The notes under the pieces: model-generated
What the model was told of the DNA's origin: nothing
The model's database searches: none
Seen by the model: the letters and a program-made list of their open reading frames with translations, nothing else
Origin: Gillisella vitis
GTDB taxonomy: Bacteria; Pseudomonadota; Alphaproteobacteria; Rhizobiales; Rhizobiaceae
Length of the DNA stretch: 64,000 bases
Assembly: GCA_009744235.1 (NCBI GenBank)
Contig: WPHV01000014.1
Location: 62,001 to 126,000 of the forward strand
Reading direction: 5' to 3'
Position numbers and translations under genes: made by a program
Shown here: positions 16,996 through 24,642 of the stretch, in pieces
How positions within the stretch are numbered: position 1 is the first letter of the stretch
Layout of the letters: each line of letters begins with the position of its first letter

Positions 16996-18009
16996 TTACT
17001 TGCTCCCGAGCTTGTCGTTCAGCCGGTCCAGCGCCTTGCGCATGGCGCGGGTGTCTTCCTGCTGGGCTTCGATCCAGTCACGCAGCATTTGTTGCTCATT
17101 GCGCATGTTCTTGACCAGGCCCTGGATACCGTCCGACAAACCGCTCAGTGCTGCTGCCGAACGGTCGGAGCCGGAGGCAGGCTGCTGGGCAATCTTTTTC
17201 ATCTGCTCCAGCAACCGCTCAATGTCGTGACCGGAAACGCCCGCCGGTACGGGTTGATCGGAACCGGTATCGGTGACGGAAGACAGCCAGTTTTCCAGTT
17301 CCGTATAGAACCGGTTCTGGGCGCGGCCAGCCTGCAAATCGAGAAAGCCGAGGATCAGCGAGCCGGACAGGCCCAGCAGCGACGAGGAAAACGCCGTGCC
17401 CATGCCAGCAAGCGGCGCGGAAAGCCCATTTTTCAGGGTTTGCAGCACATCGCTGCCCTGCCCACCGGAACCGGCATCCAATGTCTGGATGACATTGCTG
17501 ATCGAGCTGATCGTGCCGATCAGGCCCCAGAAGGTGCCGAGCAGGCCGAGAAACACCAGAAGGCCGATCAGATAGCGGGAGGTATCGCGCGCTTCGTCCA
17601 GCCTTGTGGCGATGGAATCAAGGATGGAACGCAGCAGCGTCGTTGACAGGCCGGTTGAGCGACGATTACCCAGCAGGGAGCGCATCGGCGCCAGCAATTT
17701 TGGCTCGCGTCCGGACTTATCGGCAGTGCCGGACCGCTGAAAATGATTGAACCAGCGCACTTCCGAAATCAGCCCGACCACATGGGCGAAAATCAGGATG
17801 ATGCCGACGGCCAACACCCCGAGAATGAGGCCATTCAGCCCCGGATTGGTGTAAAATGCCTGTTCGGCCTGCCGAAACAGAATGGCCGCAATGAACCCGA
17901 TGAGGATCAGAAAGATCAGCATCGTCAGAATAATGGGTGCCGGGCTTGACAGTTTCGAGCCGTAACGGGCCGGTTCAGCGTCCGGGGCGTCCACATCCAC
18001 ATCCGTCAT
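16996..18009 (-). CDS. MotA/TolQ/ExbB-like proton-channel protein
   Basis: 337 residues, predicted polytopic inner-membrane protein. An N-terminal pair of helices (about 27-85) precedes a cytoplasmic segment; two more helices contain the family region GLLGTFWGLIGTISS and GLSAPLAGMGTAFSSSLLGL, which line the ion path in MotA/TolQ/ExbB. The C-terminal 90 residues are soluble and coiled-coil-like. I start at the ATG at 18009 (MTDVDVDAPDAEP); an upstream GTG frame lacks support. It is co-transcribed with the OmpA/MotB-like gene three bases downstream. No tolR, tolA, tonB, flagellar or Zorya C/D gene is adjacent. Inference: an ion-driven envelope machine of unknown task. Confidence 0.88.
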   Translation of the reverse strand: MTDVDVDAPDAEPARYGSKLSSPAPIILTMLIFLILIGFIAAILFRQAEQAFYTNPGLNGLILGVLAVGIILIFAHVVGLISEVRWFNHFQRSGTADKSGREPKLLAPMRSLLGNRRSTGLSTTLLRSILDSIATRLDEARDTSRYLIGLLVFLGLLGTFWGLIGTISSISNVIQTLDAGSGGQGSDVLQTLKNGLSAPLAGMGTAFSSSLLGLSGSLILGFLDLQAGRAQNRFYTELENWLSSVTDTGSDQPVPAGVSGHDIERLLEQMKKIAQQPASGSDRSAAALSGLSDGIQGLVKNMRNEQQMLRDWIEAQQEDTRAMRKALDRLNDKLGSK

Positions 18010-18060
18010 TGGCAGCACGTCTCCATTACAGGCAAGCGGTCGATCCCTTTCGCAAACCAC

Positions 18061-18087
18061 GGGTCAAGCCTGTGAAAGGCTCGACCC
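18061..18087. repeat. Imperfect inverted repeat
   Basis: GGGTCAAGCCT / AGGCTCGACCC (18061-18071 with 18077-18087), 5-base loop, lying just upstream of the MotA-like gene. No U-tract on either side. It looks like a REP-type intergenic palindrome. Confidence 0.45.
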
Positions 18088-18133
18088 AGGCAGCATGAAG
18101 TGGACGGAGGCTAGTTCAAATTCATGTCGAATT

Positions 18134-18166
18134 GAAGCGAAAACCGGCGCTTTTGCGAAAGCGCCG
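18134..18166 (-). terminator. Intrinsic terminator of the inositol-phosphatase gene
   Basis: Minus-strand stem CGGCGCTTT / AAAAGCGCCGG (within 18144-18166) with a short loop, then TTTTCGCTTC. It lies about 28 bases past the stop at 18194 and separates this gene from the MotA/OmpA-like operon. Confidence 0.8.
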
Positions 18167-18193
18167 AAAAAGCCATGCTGGCGCTTGAGCCGA

Positions 18194-18994
18194 TCAAGCC
18201 TTCGGCAAGGGCCGCTTGACCACTTCCAGCAGCGCCTTCTGGATATATTCATTGCCCGCGACAATGTCACCACGCTCAAGACTATCGGTTCCGCCCGACA
18301 TATCGCTGACGAAGCCGCCCGCTTCGCGGATCAGCAACAGGCCAGCGGCGATATCCCAGGCATGCAAGCCGGTTTCCCAGAAACCGTCGAACCGGCCGCA
18401 GGCGACATAGGCGAGGTCCAGGGCCGCTGCCCCCATGCGGCGGACGCCAGCCACTTCGCCCATCACATGGCGCAGTTCCAACAGCGCCTTGCCGTGATTG
18501 CCCTTACCCAGATGCGGCATGCCGCAACCAATCACGCAATCCGACAGCGCCTTGCGGGCGCCAACGCGAATGCGGCGATCGTTAAGAAAGGCACCGCCAC
18601 CCTTTTCGGTGGTGTAAAGTTCGTCGGTAGCAGGGTTGAAGATCACGCCTGCGACGATTTCGCCATTGCGCTCCAGGGCGATGGAGACGGCAAATTGCGG
18701 AATGCCGTGCAGAAAGTTGGTGGTGCCATCCAGAGGATCGACGATCCAGCGATGCGCACCATCGGTCCCCTTGATCTCTTCGCCCTCCTCCCCGAGGAAA
18801 CCATAGGTGGGGCGAGCTTTCAGCAGGTCTTCGCGCACCAGTTTTTCAGCCTTCATATCGGCCTGGGACACGAAATCGCCGGGGCCTTTCACCGAAACCT
18901 GCAAGTTCTGCACTTCGCCAAAATCGCGCGACAGGGATTTCCCGGCCTTGACGGCGGCCTGGACCATGACATTGAGAAGGGCTGAGCGAGCCAT
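18194..18994 (-). CDS. suhB: Inositol-1-monophosphatase family protein (SuhB-like)
   Basis: Magnesium-dependent phosphatase of 266 residues acting on inositol 1-phosphate or related sugar phosphates; the E. coli homologue SuhB also binds the Nus antitermination complex. Metal-binding motifs are present: GEEG followed by WIVDPLDGTTNFLHG (about 84-97) and the C-terminal AWDIAAGLLLIREAGG. The ATG at 18994 is preceded by AAGGAAA eight bases upstream and is preferred over an upstream frame extension of 13 codons. It has its own terminator, and the Sel1-repeat gene upstream ends 143 bases before it. Confidence 0.92.
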   Translation of the reverse strand: MARSALLNVMVQAAVKAGKSLSRDFGEVQNLQVSVKGPGDFVSQADMKAEKLVREDLLKARPTYGFLGEEGEEIKGTDGAHRWIVDPLDGTTNFLHGIPQFAVSIALERNGEIVAGVIFNPATDELYTTEKGGGAFLNDRRIRVGARKALSDCVIGCGMPHLGKGNHGKALLELRHVMGEVAGVRRMGAAALDLAYVACGRFDGFWETGLHAWDIAAGLLLIREAGGFVSDMSGGTDSLERGDIVAGNEYIQKALLEVVKRPLPKA

Positions 18995-19137
18995 AGCGGT
19001 TTCCTTAGACTGAATGATGCAGCAGGCCGTCATACGCCATCACCCGGATGGAGGTCGGGCGCGGCCCTTTTAGCGGCGTGCAAAGATTGAGCGGTTCAAG
19101 ACCACAAAATCTGGCGCAATTCAAGTCCCTGCGCGAT

Positions 19138-20748
19138 TCAGGGGGCGGCTGGCGACTGATCCGGCACATCAGTGCCGTCGCCCGGATTTTCATCCTTGTC
19201 TGCATCATTTTTGGGGACGCCATTTTGCATCTGCCCCCCGATTGGCGGCACGGAGACACCCGGAAGCCCGGTCGGATCGATGGGCGGTGACGCAACCGGC
19301 TTTGCAGCCTTGCTGATGATGTCGCTGACCTCGTCCCTCGCCCCATTTTTGCCGGGCGTGGAGCCTTGCGCCTTCGATACCGGGCGGCCCAATCTGTGCT
19401 GGCCGGTCCGGTATTTGTTGGCCGCTTCGATTGCCTGTTTCTGCTGGCTGTCCGGCAGGCCGAGATAGAAATCCTCAAGCGCCGGATCAGCAAGACCCGC
19501 CCGACGCGACAGCACATACCATTTCGCCGCCTCGACCGGATCGGGACGGGTGCCGAGCGCCGCCACATACACATGCGCCAGCCGGTTCTGGGCAGCGACA
19601 TTGCCGCGATTGGCGGCAATCCGCAACCATTTGAAGCCCTGTTCCAGATCCTGCGGCCCGGCAATGCCGTTGATCAACCAGATGCCGATATCAAGCTCGG
19701 CGGTATCGAAACCGGCACGCGCCGCCCGCACCAGCCATTCGCGCGCCAGTTGTCGCTTTTCCGCCGGCACGTCCGGCAGGTTGCGGTAGATCTGGGCGAC
19801 GGCATATTGCGCATCCGCGATGCCCTGTTCCGCCGATTGCTCGTAGAAAGGCAGTGCCAGCAGCAATCCCTTCTTGCCGGGATTTTCAGAAACCAGCAAT
19901 TGCGCCCAATTGAACTGGGCCGAGGCATTGCCCGCTTCCGCTGCCCGACGCATATAGTCATCGGCCAGCTTTCGGTCAGCCGTCACATAGCGCCCTTCGA
20001 TCAACATCAGCGCATATTTGAACATTGCCGCTGGATCGCCACCCGCAGCGGCCTTGGCGTACCAGAAGGCCGCTCCTTTCATGTCGCGCTTGACCGCCAA
20101 ACCACGGGTCATCAACTCGGCGATCAATGTCTGCGCGGCAGGGTCGCCCTTCTCGGCAAGCGGCAGGGCATAGTCGAAAGCAGTGGCAAACAGCCCGCGC
20201 TGGAACGCGCCATAGGCAAGATCGACCTTGCCGGTATAGGGCTTTTCCGGCGGAAGATCCGGTAGCGGAATGCCCATGCGCTCCATCAGCGTAATGCCGC
20301 CAGCCGGTCCCGCATCCTTGATACCCGGCCGCTGTACCTTGCCAGCGTCCTCACCGGATACCGGACCGGAGAGCCCGCTCGGCCTGACAAAACCATTTGT
20401 CTCGTCAGAGCCAGAGGTCTTTTCGGGAGCCGTTTTATCGTCACGAACGACCGGCACCTCGATTTCGCTCCCCGGCTTTGGGCCTCGCTTTTGCTCCCCA
20501 GTCTTTTCCGATGGTGTCTCAGGGGCGGTCTGATTGCCCGCCTCACCTGATTTGCCTTCACCCGTCTTCACGTCAGGCTCAGCCGCCGGGGGCGAGGATG
20601 CAGCAGGCGCAACCTGCGCATAAGCACCGATGTCCATGACCGTCGGACATGCCAGCGCCAAAACCAGGCTGGCACAGACGGATCGTCCAGACAGCAACCG
20701 GAATTTGGCCAAACGGGTTAGGGCAAGACGGGGCAAGGCAAGGATCAT
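19138..20748 (-). CDS. Exported Sel1-repeat (TPR-like) protein
   Basis: 536 residues. A basic, hydrophobic N-terminus ending near DIGAYAQ is a likely signal peptide; residues about 45-145 are proline-, lysine- and glutamate-rich and probably disordered; residues about 165-430 are a series of Sel1-like repeats (for example AAFWYAKAAAGGDPAAMFKYA, spaced about 36 residues); the tail is again disordered. Sel1 arrays are protein-binding scaffolds; in rhizobia one such periplasmic protein, ExoR, controls the ExoS/ChvI system, but this is a different, larger protein. The ATG at 20748 is chosen over a TTG at 20760. The gene follows the ThiE-like gene by eight bases, so both are probably co-transcribed. 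Confidence 0.85.
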   Translation of the reverse strand: MILALPRLALTRLAKFRLLSGRSVCASLVLALACPTVMDIGAYAQVAPAASSPPAAEPDVKTGEGKSGEAGNQTAPETPSEKTGEQKRGPKPGSEIEVPVVRDDKTAPEKTSGSDETNGFVRPSGLSGPVSGEDAGKVQRPGIKDAGPAGGITLMERMGIPLPDLPPEKPYTGKVDLAYGAFQRGLFATAFDYALPLAEKGDPAAQTLIAELMTRGLAVKRDMKGAAFWYAKAAAGGDPAAMFKYALMLIEGRYVTADRKLADDYMRRAAEAGNASAQFNWAQLLVSENPGKKGLLLALPFYEQSAEQGIADAQYAVAQIYRNLPDVPAEKRQLAREWLVRAARAGFDTAELDIGIWLINGIAGPQDLEQGFKWLRIAANRGNVAAQNRLAHVYVAALGTRPDPVEAAKWYVLSRRAGLADPALEDFYLGLPDSQQKQAIEAANKYRTGQHRLGRPVSKAQGSTPGKNGARDEVSDIISKAAKPVASPPIDPTGLPGVSVPPIGGQMQNGVPKNDADKDENPGDGTDVPDQSPAAP

Positions 20749-20756
20749 TGAGGCGT

Positions 20757-21428
20757 TCAATCCTCAAACCGTGGCGCTTTTTCGTCAAGCAAAGCATTTA
20801 CCTGAGCAACCACGGTGTCGGCTGCCTCTGGATCGTCAAATACCGCCCTGGAGAGGGCCGCAAATTCGGCACCGGTTTCAGCGACGGCAAGGGCCGATTG
20901 CGGATCTGCGCCGCCCATGACGATGCAGGGGATTTCCACCATCGACGACCACCATTCGCCCAAGGCCAGGTTTTTCGAATGCGCTTCCGGCTTGATATCG
21001 CCGTCCAGCTTGCCAAAGAACATGTAGTCGGGGTTGGCATCGCCAGCCTCCAACGCATGGTGCCGGTCGCGGGCCGCACCGGAGCCGACAATCATCTTCG
21101 GGGTGAATTTTTCCACCGCCTCGGCCAGCGCCTCGACATCGCCGCTGATATGCAGGCCATCGGCCTTGGCGCGACCGGCAACCCGGCTATTGTCGGCGAT
21201 GATGGCAGCGGCACCCGCCGCCTGCACCAATGGCACGACCGCTTCGGCCTGGGCCTGGAACGTGTCGTCATCGAAATCATATTGCGGGATGATCACCGAG
21301 GCGACATCGCCACCCTTCAAGGCATTGCCGACAGTCGTGGCAAGCATCTGCACATCGGCAATCTGCGGCGTGATAAGAACGAGCCGGCAGCGGCTTTGGA
21401 ACTTGGGCGACTTTGACGACTTGGACAT
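20757..21428 (-). CDS. thiE: Thiamine-phosphate synthase-like protein
   Basis: 223-residue TIM-barrel protein resembling ThiE, which joins HMP-pyrophosphate and the thiazole phosphate. Recognisable are CRLVLITPQI at the first strand, a DGLHISGD segment matching the family's DGVHLG block, GSGAARDRHHALEAG, DYMFFGKLDGD and PCIVMGGADP. The pyrophosphate-binding residues are less well conserved than in canonical ThiE, so it may be a divergent paralogue. The start at 21428 has ACGGAAA about six bases upstream; an ATG 21 bases earlier is also in frame. No other thiamine gene is adjacent, and I see no THI-box upstream. Confidence 0.75.
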   Translation of the reverse strand: MSKSSKSPKFQSRCRLVLITPQIADVQMLATTVGNALKGGDVASVIIPQYDFDDDTFQAQAEAVVPLVQAAGAAAIIADNSRVAGRAKADGLHISGDVEALAEAVEKFTPKMIVGSGAARDRHHALEAGDANPDYMFFGKLDGDIKPEAHSKNLALGEWWSSMVEIPCIVMGGADPQSALAVAETGAEFAALSRAVFDDPEAADTVVAQVNALLDEKAPRFED

Positions 21429-21778
21429 GGCGATTTCCGTCTTCTTCATGGCAAGAGCAAGGGAGGCGATCCGGGCCAAAGCGCCCTGCACCCTTTATAT
21501 AGGGCATATAAGGTGCTGTAGCACGTCATGCCTGCGGCATGATTTTCTCTTTAAACGGATTGTGATTTAAAGAATGATGCCGAAGCCTCTGTTGCTCTCG
21601 TTTTTGTTGGCACTCTCTCTGCGGCGAAAGGATCTCGCCATGTTTGCAGGAAGTCGATAGACCGGACTGACGAAAGGATCAACACCAACTGTCAGAGACA
21701 GCCGCCGCCTTCTGGGGAAGATACCCATCCCTAAAGATACCAGCACCCCAAGACACCATCGCGGAAATTCAAACATTC
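21429..21778. other. Intergenic region between divergent thiE-like and tauE-like genes
   Basis: About 350 bases holding both promoters and the imperfect inverted repeat at 21537-21580. A TATATAGGGCATATAAGG stretch lies at about 21496-21513. No reading frame is supported. Confidence 0.45.
21537..21580. repeat. Imperfect inverted repeat of the rhizobial intergenic type
   Basis: GCATGATTTTCTCTTTAAA and, after a 10-base loop, TTTAAAGAATGATGC. The TTTAAA-to-GCAT outline resembles the palindromes at 30921-30966 and 32849-32893. Confidence 0.4.
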
Positions 21779-22546
21779 ATGCTGCCAGATCTCTCATTCC
21801 TGCTTGCCGCCATTCCCGCCGTCGTGCTGGTCGGCCTGTCCAAGGGCGGCCTGGGCGGCGCTTTCAGTCTGCTTGGCGTGCCGATCCTGGCGCTCGTCGT
21901 ACCGCCGATGACGGCTGCGGCGATTTTCCTGCCGATCCTGCTGGTCATGGATCTGGTCGCGCTGCACGCCTGGCGCCACCATGGCGACTGGCGCACGTTT
22001 TTCCTGCTTCTGCCCGGCGCCATCGCTGGGATCGCCTTTGGTTGGGCGACATCCGCCCTCATCCCGGCCGATGCCATGCGGCTCGTGCTCGGTGCCATTA
22101 CGGTGGTGTTTGCCGGGCGCTATTTCCAGCGACGATTGCGCGGCGAAGGCCATGATGCAAGACCGGCAAAACCGCAGCGCGCCGTGGCTGCCACGGGTTG
22201 GGGCACGCTGGCCGGTTATGGCAGCTTTGTCGCGCATGCCGGCGGCCCGCCGTTTGAAATCTATGCCCTGCCGTTAAAGCTCGATCCAAAAACCTATACA
22301 GGCACCAGCGTGCGGTTTTTTGCCTGTCTCAATGCCATCAAGGTCATTCCTTATATGGCGCTCGGCCAGCTGGATCTCAGCAATTTCACCCTGTCTCTCA
22401 GCCTGCTGCCGGTGGCGCTGCTGTCCACCATGGCCGGAGCCATGGTGGTGCGGCGCATGAAGGCGCAGACCTTCTATCCGCTGATCTATGCCATGACGCT
22501 GATCGCCGGATTGAAACTGTTTTGGGACGGTTTGTTTTTCCTGTAA
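21779..22546 (+). CDS. TauE/SafE-family sulfite exporter-like permease
   Basis: 255-residue polytopic protein with about eight hydrophobic helices in the two-fold pattern of the TauE/SafE family, including the N-terminal GLSKGGLGGAFSLLGVP repeat element. Its counterpart in the second half is FVAHAGGPPFEIYALP. Characterised members export sulfite or sulfoacetate or move other organic anions; the substrate here is not indicated by neighbours. The ATG at 21779 has no clear Shine-Dalgarno, but the protein begins as the family does. The ArsR gene follows 182 bases later. Confidence 0.88.
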   Translation: MLPDLSFLLAAIPAVVLVGLSKGGLGGAFSLLGVPILALVVPPMTAAAIFLPILLVMDLVALHAWRHHGDWRTFFLLLPGAIAGIAFGWATSALIPADAMRLVLGAITVVFAGRYFQRRLRGEGHDARPAKPQRAVAATGWGTLAGYGSFVAHAGGPPFEIYALPLKLDPKTYTGTSVRFFACLNAIKVIPYMALGQLDLSNFTLSLSLLPVALLSTMAGAMVVRRMKAQTFYPLIYAMTLIAGLKLFWDGLFFL

Positions 22547-22728
22547 TAGGGTGAGCCTTTGAAGATGGGACATCCTATTGCTTTTGCAAGCATCTCGAGA
22601 CTTGGGATTAGACATTTGCGACAGAAGGGGATTGCAAAATTGACGACAATCAAAATCCCGATAAAATTGCATTTTCGCATCGCACAATTGCGCTTGCCGG
22701 ATGGCAGGATGTATCATAGCTTGCGCAT

Positions 22729-22989
22729 ATGACGACAATCGATCCATTCTCGGCTATTGCCGATCCCAACCGACGCCATTTGCTGGAAGAGTTGCGCCGC
22801 GCACCCCGCACGGTGAACGATCTGGCCAAGGGCCTGCCGATCAGCCGGCCGGCCGTCTCACAACATTTGAAGGCGCTGCTGGATTGCAATCTGGTGACAG
22901 TCGCCACCCAGGGCACCAAGCGGATCTATTCGGTCAACAATTCCGGCTTCAACCGGCTGAATCTGTGGCTGGACCAGTTCTGGAACTGA
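22729..22989 (+). CDS. ArsR-family winged-helix regulator
   Basis: 86-residue DNA-binding protein consisting of just a winged helix: IADPNRRHLLEELRR, a recognition-helix region ISRPAVSQHLKAL and the wing VTVATQGTKRIYSV. No metal-binding cysteine pair of the ArsR/SmtB type is present, so it may be one of the many ArsR-like repressors that respond to something other than metal. It ends LDQFWN, shorter than the common SRPBCC-linked ArsR type. The ATG lies in the CATATG context with no evident Shine-Dalgarno, possibly leaderless. The target is unknown; the TauE-like gene upstream is a candidate. Confidence 0.85.
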   Translation: MTTIDPFSAIADPNRRHLLEELRRAPRTVNDLAKGLPISRPAVSQHLKALLDCNLVTVATQGTKRIYSVNNSGFNRLNLWLDQFWN

Positions 22990-23135
22990 CGGTGGGATCG
23001 GTTCGCACAGGGACCGGCGTGACAATAAATCCGTGCCAATATCGTCATGACCGGCGCGAATATTTCGTTCGCCACAGCGCCTCTGGCGTTCCCAATCTTT
23101 TATAGCACCGCATGATTCGACTTGCGAAAACAGCT

Positions 23136-23175
23136 CAAGAAAAAGGCCCCGAAGGCATTCGGCGCTTCGGAGCCT
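23136..23175 (-). terminator. Intrinsic terminator, minus strand
   Basis: Minus-strand stem AGGCTCCGAAG / CTTCGGGGCCT (one G-T pair) with a 10-base loop, then TTTTTCTTGAG. The nearest minus-strand stop is DUF465 at 23381. Confidence 0.78.
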
Positions 23176-23340
23176 GGATTCGGTCAAGAGCAACAATGTT
23201 TTGGCGCTCCTGGATCATGGAAAGAGTATCAAGACAGCGGCGGTAACGCTAAATGGCCGTGCGTTTTGTAAACGCACAACGCAAATGAAACAAATAATCC
23301 GCCGCCTAACGATGCAAAGGGCCTGTTGGCTTTATGAAAT

Positions 23341-23364
23341 CCTTAAATCGGGCCCGATTTAAGG
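23341..23364. repeat. Perfect 24-bp palindrome
   Basis: CCTTAAATCGGG joined to CCCGATTTAAGG. It shares the CCTTAAATC core with the larger inverted repeat at 30921-30966 and appears to be a short member of the same dispersed family. Confidence 0.6.
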
Positions 23365-23380
23365 GGGCATCATCCAGCCT

Positions 23381-23554
23381 TTAATGTCGTGTTGACTTCA
23401 GGCGCTCCATTTCATCCTTGAGGCGCAATTTGAGGCGCTTGAGTTCCAGAATTTCCTTGTCGTCGGTCGAGGGAGAGGAAAGGGCGGCATGTAGTTTCTC
23501 CTCCAAAACTCCATGCTTCTTGGCAAGCGATTCAATATGAGCCTGAATGGTCAT
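23381..23554 (-). CDS. DUF465 (YdcH-like) small protein
   Basis: 57 residues: MTIQAHIESLAKKHGVLEEK then DDKEILELKRLKLRLKDEM. The pattern of a first helix, a short acidic turn and a basic second helix with KRLKLRLKDE is that of DUF465/YdcH, small helical-hairpin proteins of unknown function. AAGGAAGGATAG lies just upstream of the ATG. A second, diverged DUF465 gene sits 340 bases away in the opposite direction (23895-24098). Confidence 0.85.
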   Translation of the reverse strand: MTIQAHIESLAKKHGVLEEKLHAALSSPSTDDKEILELKRLKLRLKDEMERLKSTRH

Positions 23555-23894
23555 TTGATTCTATCCTTCCTTTTCAACCTCCAGCATCCATCGCTGGAGC
23601 TTCTTGGTTTACGACAGCAGTGTGACACGATCCCTTGCCGATGTCTAAGGCGAAAACCTGAATTTATGAGGGCAATTTCATGTTGGCACAGGCCGTCACC
23701 GTTGCCCGCATCCATACATCGGACCTAGGCTTCTCAAAACGCAGGAGAATTTGCTGAAGCGCTGCCGAGGCGCATGGCGGGCAAAATTATGCGAAACGGC
23801 TAACTTCCCGTTACCGACGTTTGGTGATAGGAGCTTGCGCCATTCCACCATGCATCAGAAATAGATGCAGCTAGCGACAAGATGGGGACAAAAG

Positions 23895-24098
23895 ATGCCG
23901 GATCAGGACGACGCGGATACAAGGCTTCGACTCGCACGCCTTCGTCAGGAACACGAGGATTATGATGCTGCGATCAACGCCATGGTTCAGGTCGGCTGCG
24001 ATGCCTTGCGGATCCAGCGGATGAAGAAGAAAAAGCTTGCCATCAAGGACAGGCTGACCAAACTGGAAGATCAGCTCATTCCCGATATCATTGCCTGA
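23895..24098 (+). CDS. DUF465 (YdcH-like) small protein
   Basis: 67 residues, a two-helix hairpin: RLRLARLRQEHEDYDAAINAM, then RIQRMKKKKLAIKDRL. This is the DUF465 signature with its run of basic residues before KD. The ATG at 23895 with GGGGAC nine bases upstream is preferred; the open frame extends 10 codons further. purE starts 16 bases after the stop, and the three genes DUF465-purE-purK look like one operon; this order recurs in other rhizobia to my knowledge. Its function in that context is unknown. Confidence 0.85.
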   Translation: MPDQDDADTRLRLARLRQEHEDYDAAINAMVQVGCDALRIQRMKKKKLAIKDRLTKLEDQLIPDIIA

Positions 24099-24114
24099 GA
24101 AAAGGGTGCCGCCG

Positions 24115-24615
24115 ATGCAGGATGAAAGACCGCCCGTCGCCATCATCATGGGAAGCCAGTCCGACTGGGAAACCATGAAGAACGCTGCCGATACCCTGGA
24201 CGCACTTGGCGTCAGCTACGAGGCGCGCATCGTCTCGGCCCATCGCACCCCCGACCGCATGGTCGCCTTTTCCAAGGGTGCCCGCGACGAAGGCTTTCAG
24301 GTGATTATCGCCGGAGCTGGCGGCGCCGCCCACCTGCCCGGCATGGTCGCCTCGATGACGGCGCTTCCGGTTTTCGGCGTGCCAGTCCAATCGAAAACCA
24401 TGTCCGGCCTCGACAGTCTCTATTCCATCGTGCAGATGCCAGCCGGCATTCCGGTCGGTACGCTCGCCATCGGCCGGGCTGGCGCCGTCAATGCCGCCCT
24501 GCTGGCGGCACGGGTGCTGGCGTTGCAGGATGCCGATCTCGCCGACCGGCTGGACGACTGGACCGACAACCAGACTGCCGCCGTTGCCGACTATCCCACC
24601 GACGAAGCTCCCTGA
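24115..24615 (+). CDS. purE: N5-carboxyaminoimidazole ribonucleotide mutase
   Basis: Class I PurE, 166 residues, which rearranges N5-CAIR (made by PurK) to CAIR in purine synthesis. Visible are the substrate-binding IIMGSQSDWETM, SAHRTPDRM, AGAGGAAHLPGM and the SLYSIVQMPAG segment. I start at the ATG at 24115, with AAGGG about nine bases upstream; a GTG eight codons earlier is less likely. purK starts 27 bases after the stop. Confidence 0.97.
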   Translation: MQDERPPVAIIMGSQSDWETMKNAADTLDALGVSYEARIVSAHRTPDRMVAFSKGARDEGFQVIIAGAGGAAHLPGMVASMTALPVFGVPVQSKTMSGLDSLYSIVQMPAGIPVGTLAIGRAGAVNAALLAARVLALQDADLADRLDDWTDNQTAAVADYPTDEAP

Positions 24616-24642
24616 GGCTTATAAACTGTACGGATCACACGC

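Larger units (their letters stand above)
22990..23380. other. Intergenic region with a perfect palindrome and an orphan minus-strand terminator
   Basis: About 390 bases between the convergent ArsR (plus) and DUF465 (minus) genes. It holds the 24-bp palindrome at 23341-23364 and a minus-strand terminator at 23136-23175, over 200 bases past the DUF465 stop. The stretch between could be a long 3' UTR or a small RNA on the minus strand. Confidence 0.45.

Noticed and set aside
15961..18009. A complete Zorya anti-phage system
   Set aside because: Only MotA/MotB-like components are present; the neighbours are an inositol-phosphatase and an FAD oxidoreductase, with no ZorC, ZorD or ZorE gene, and the pair looks like core genome.
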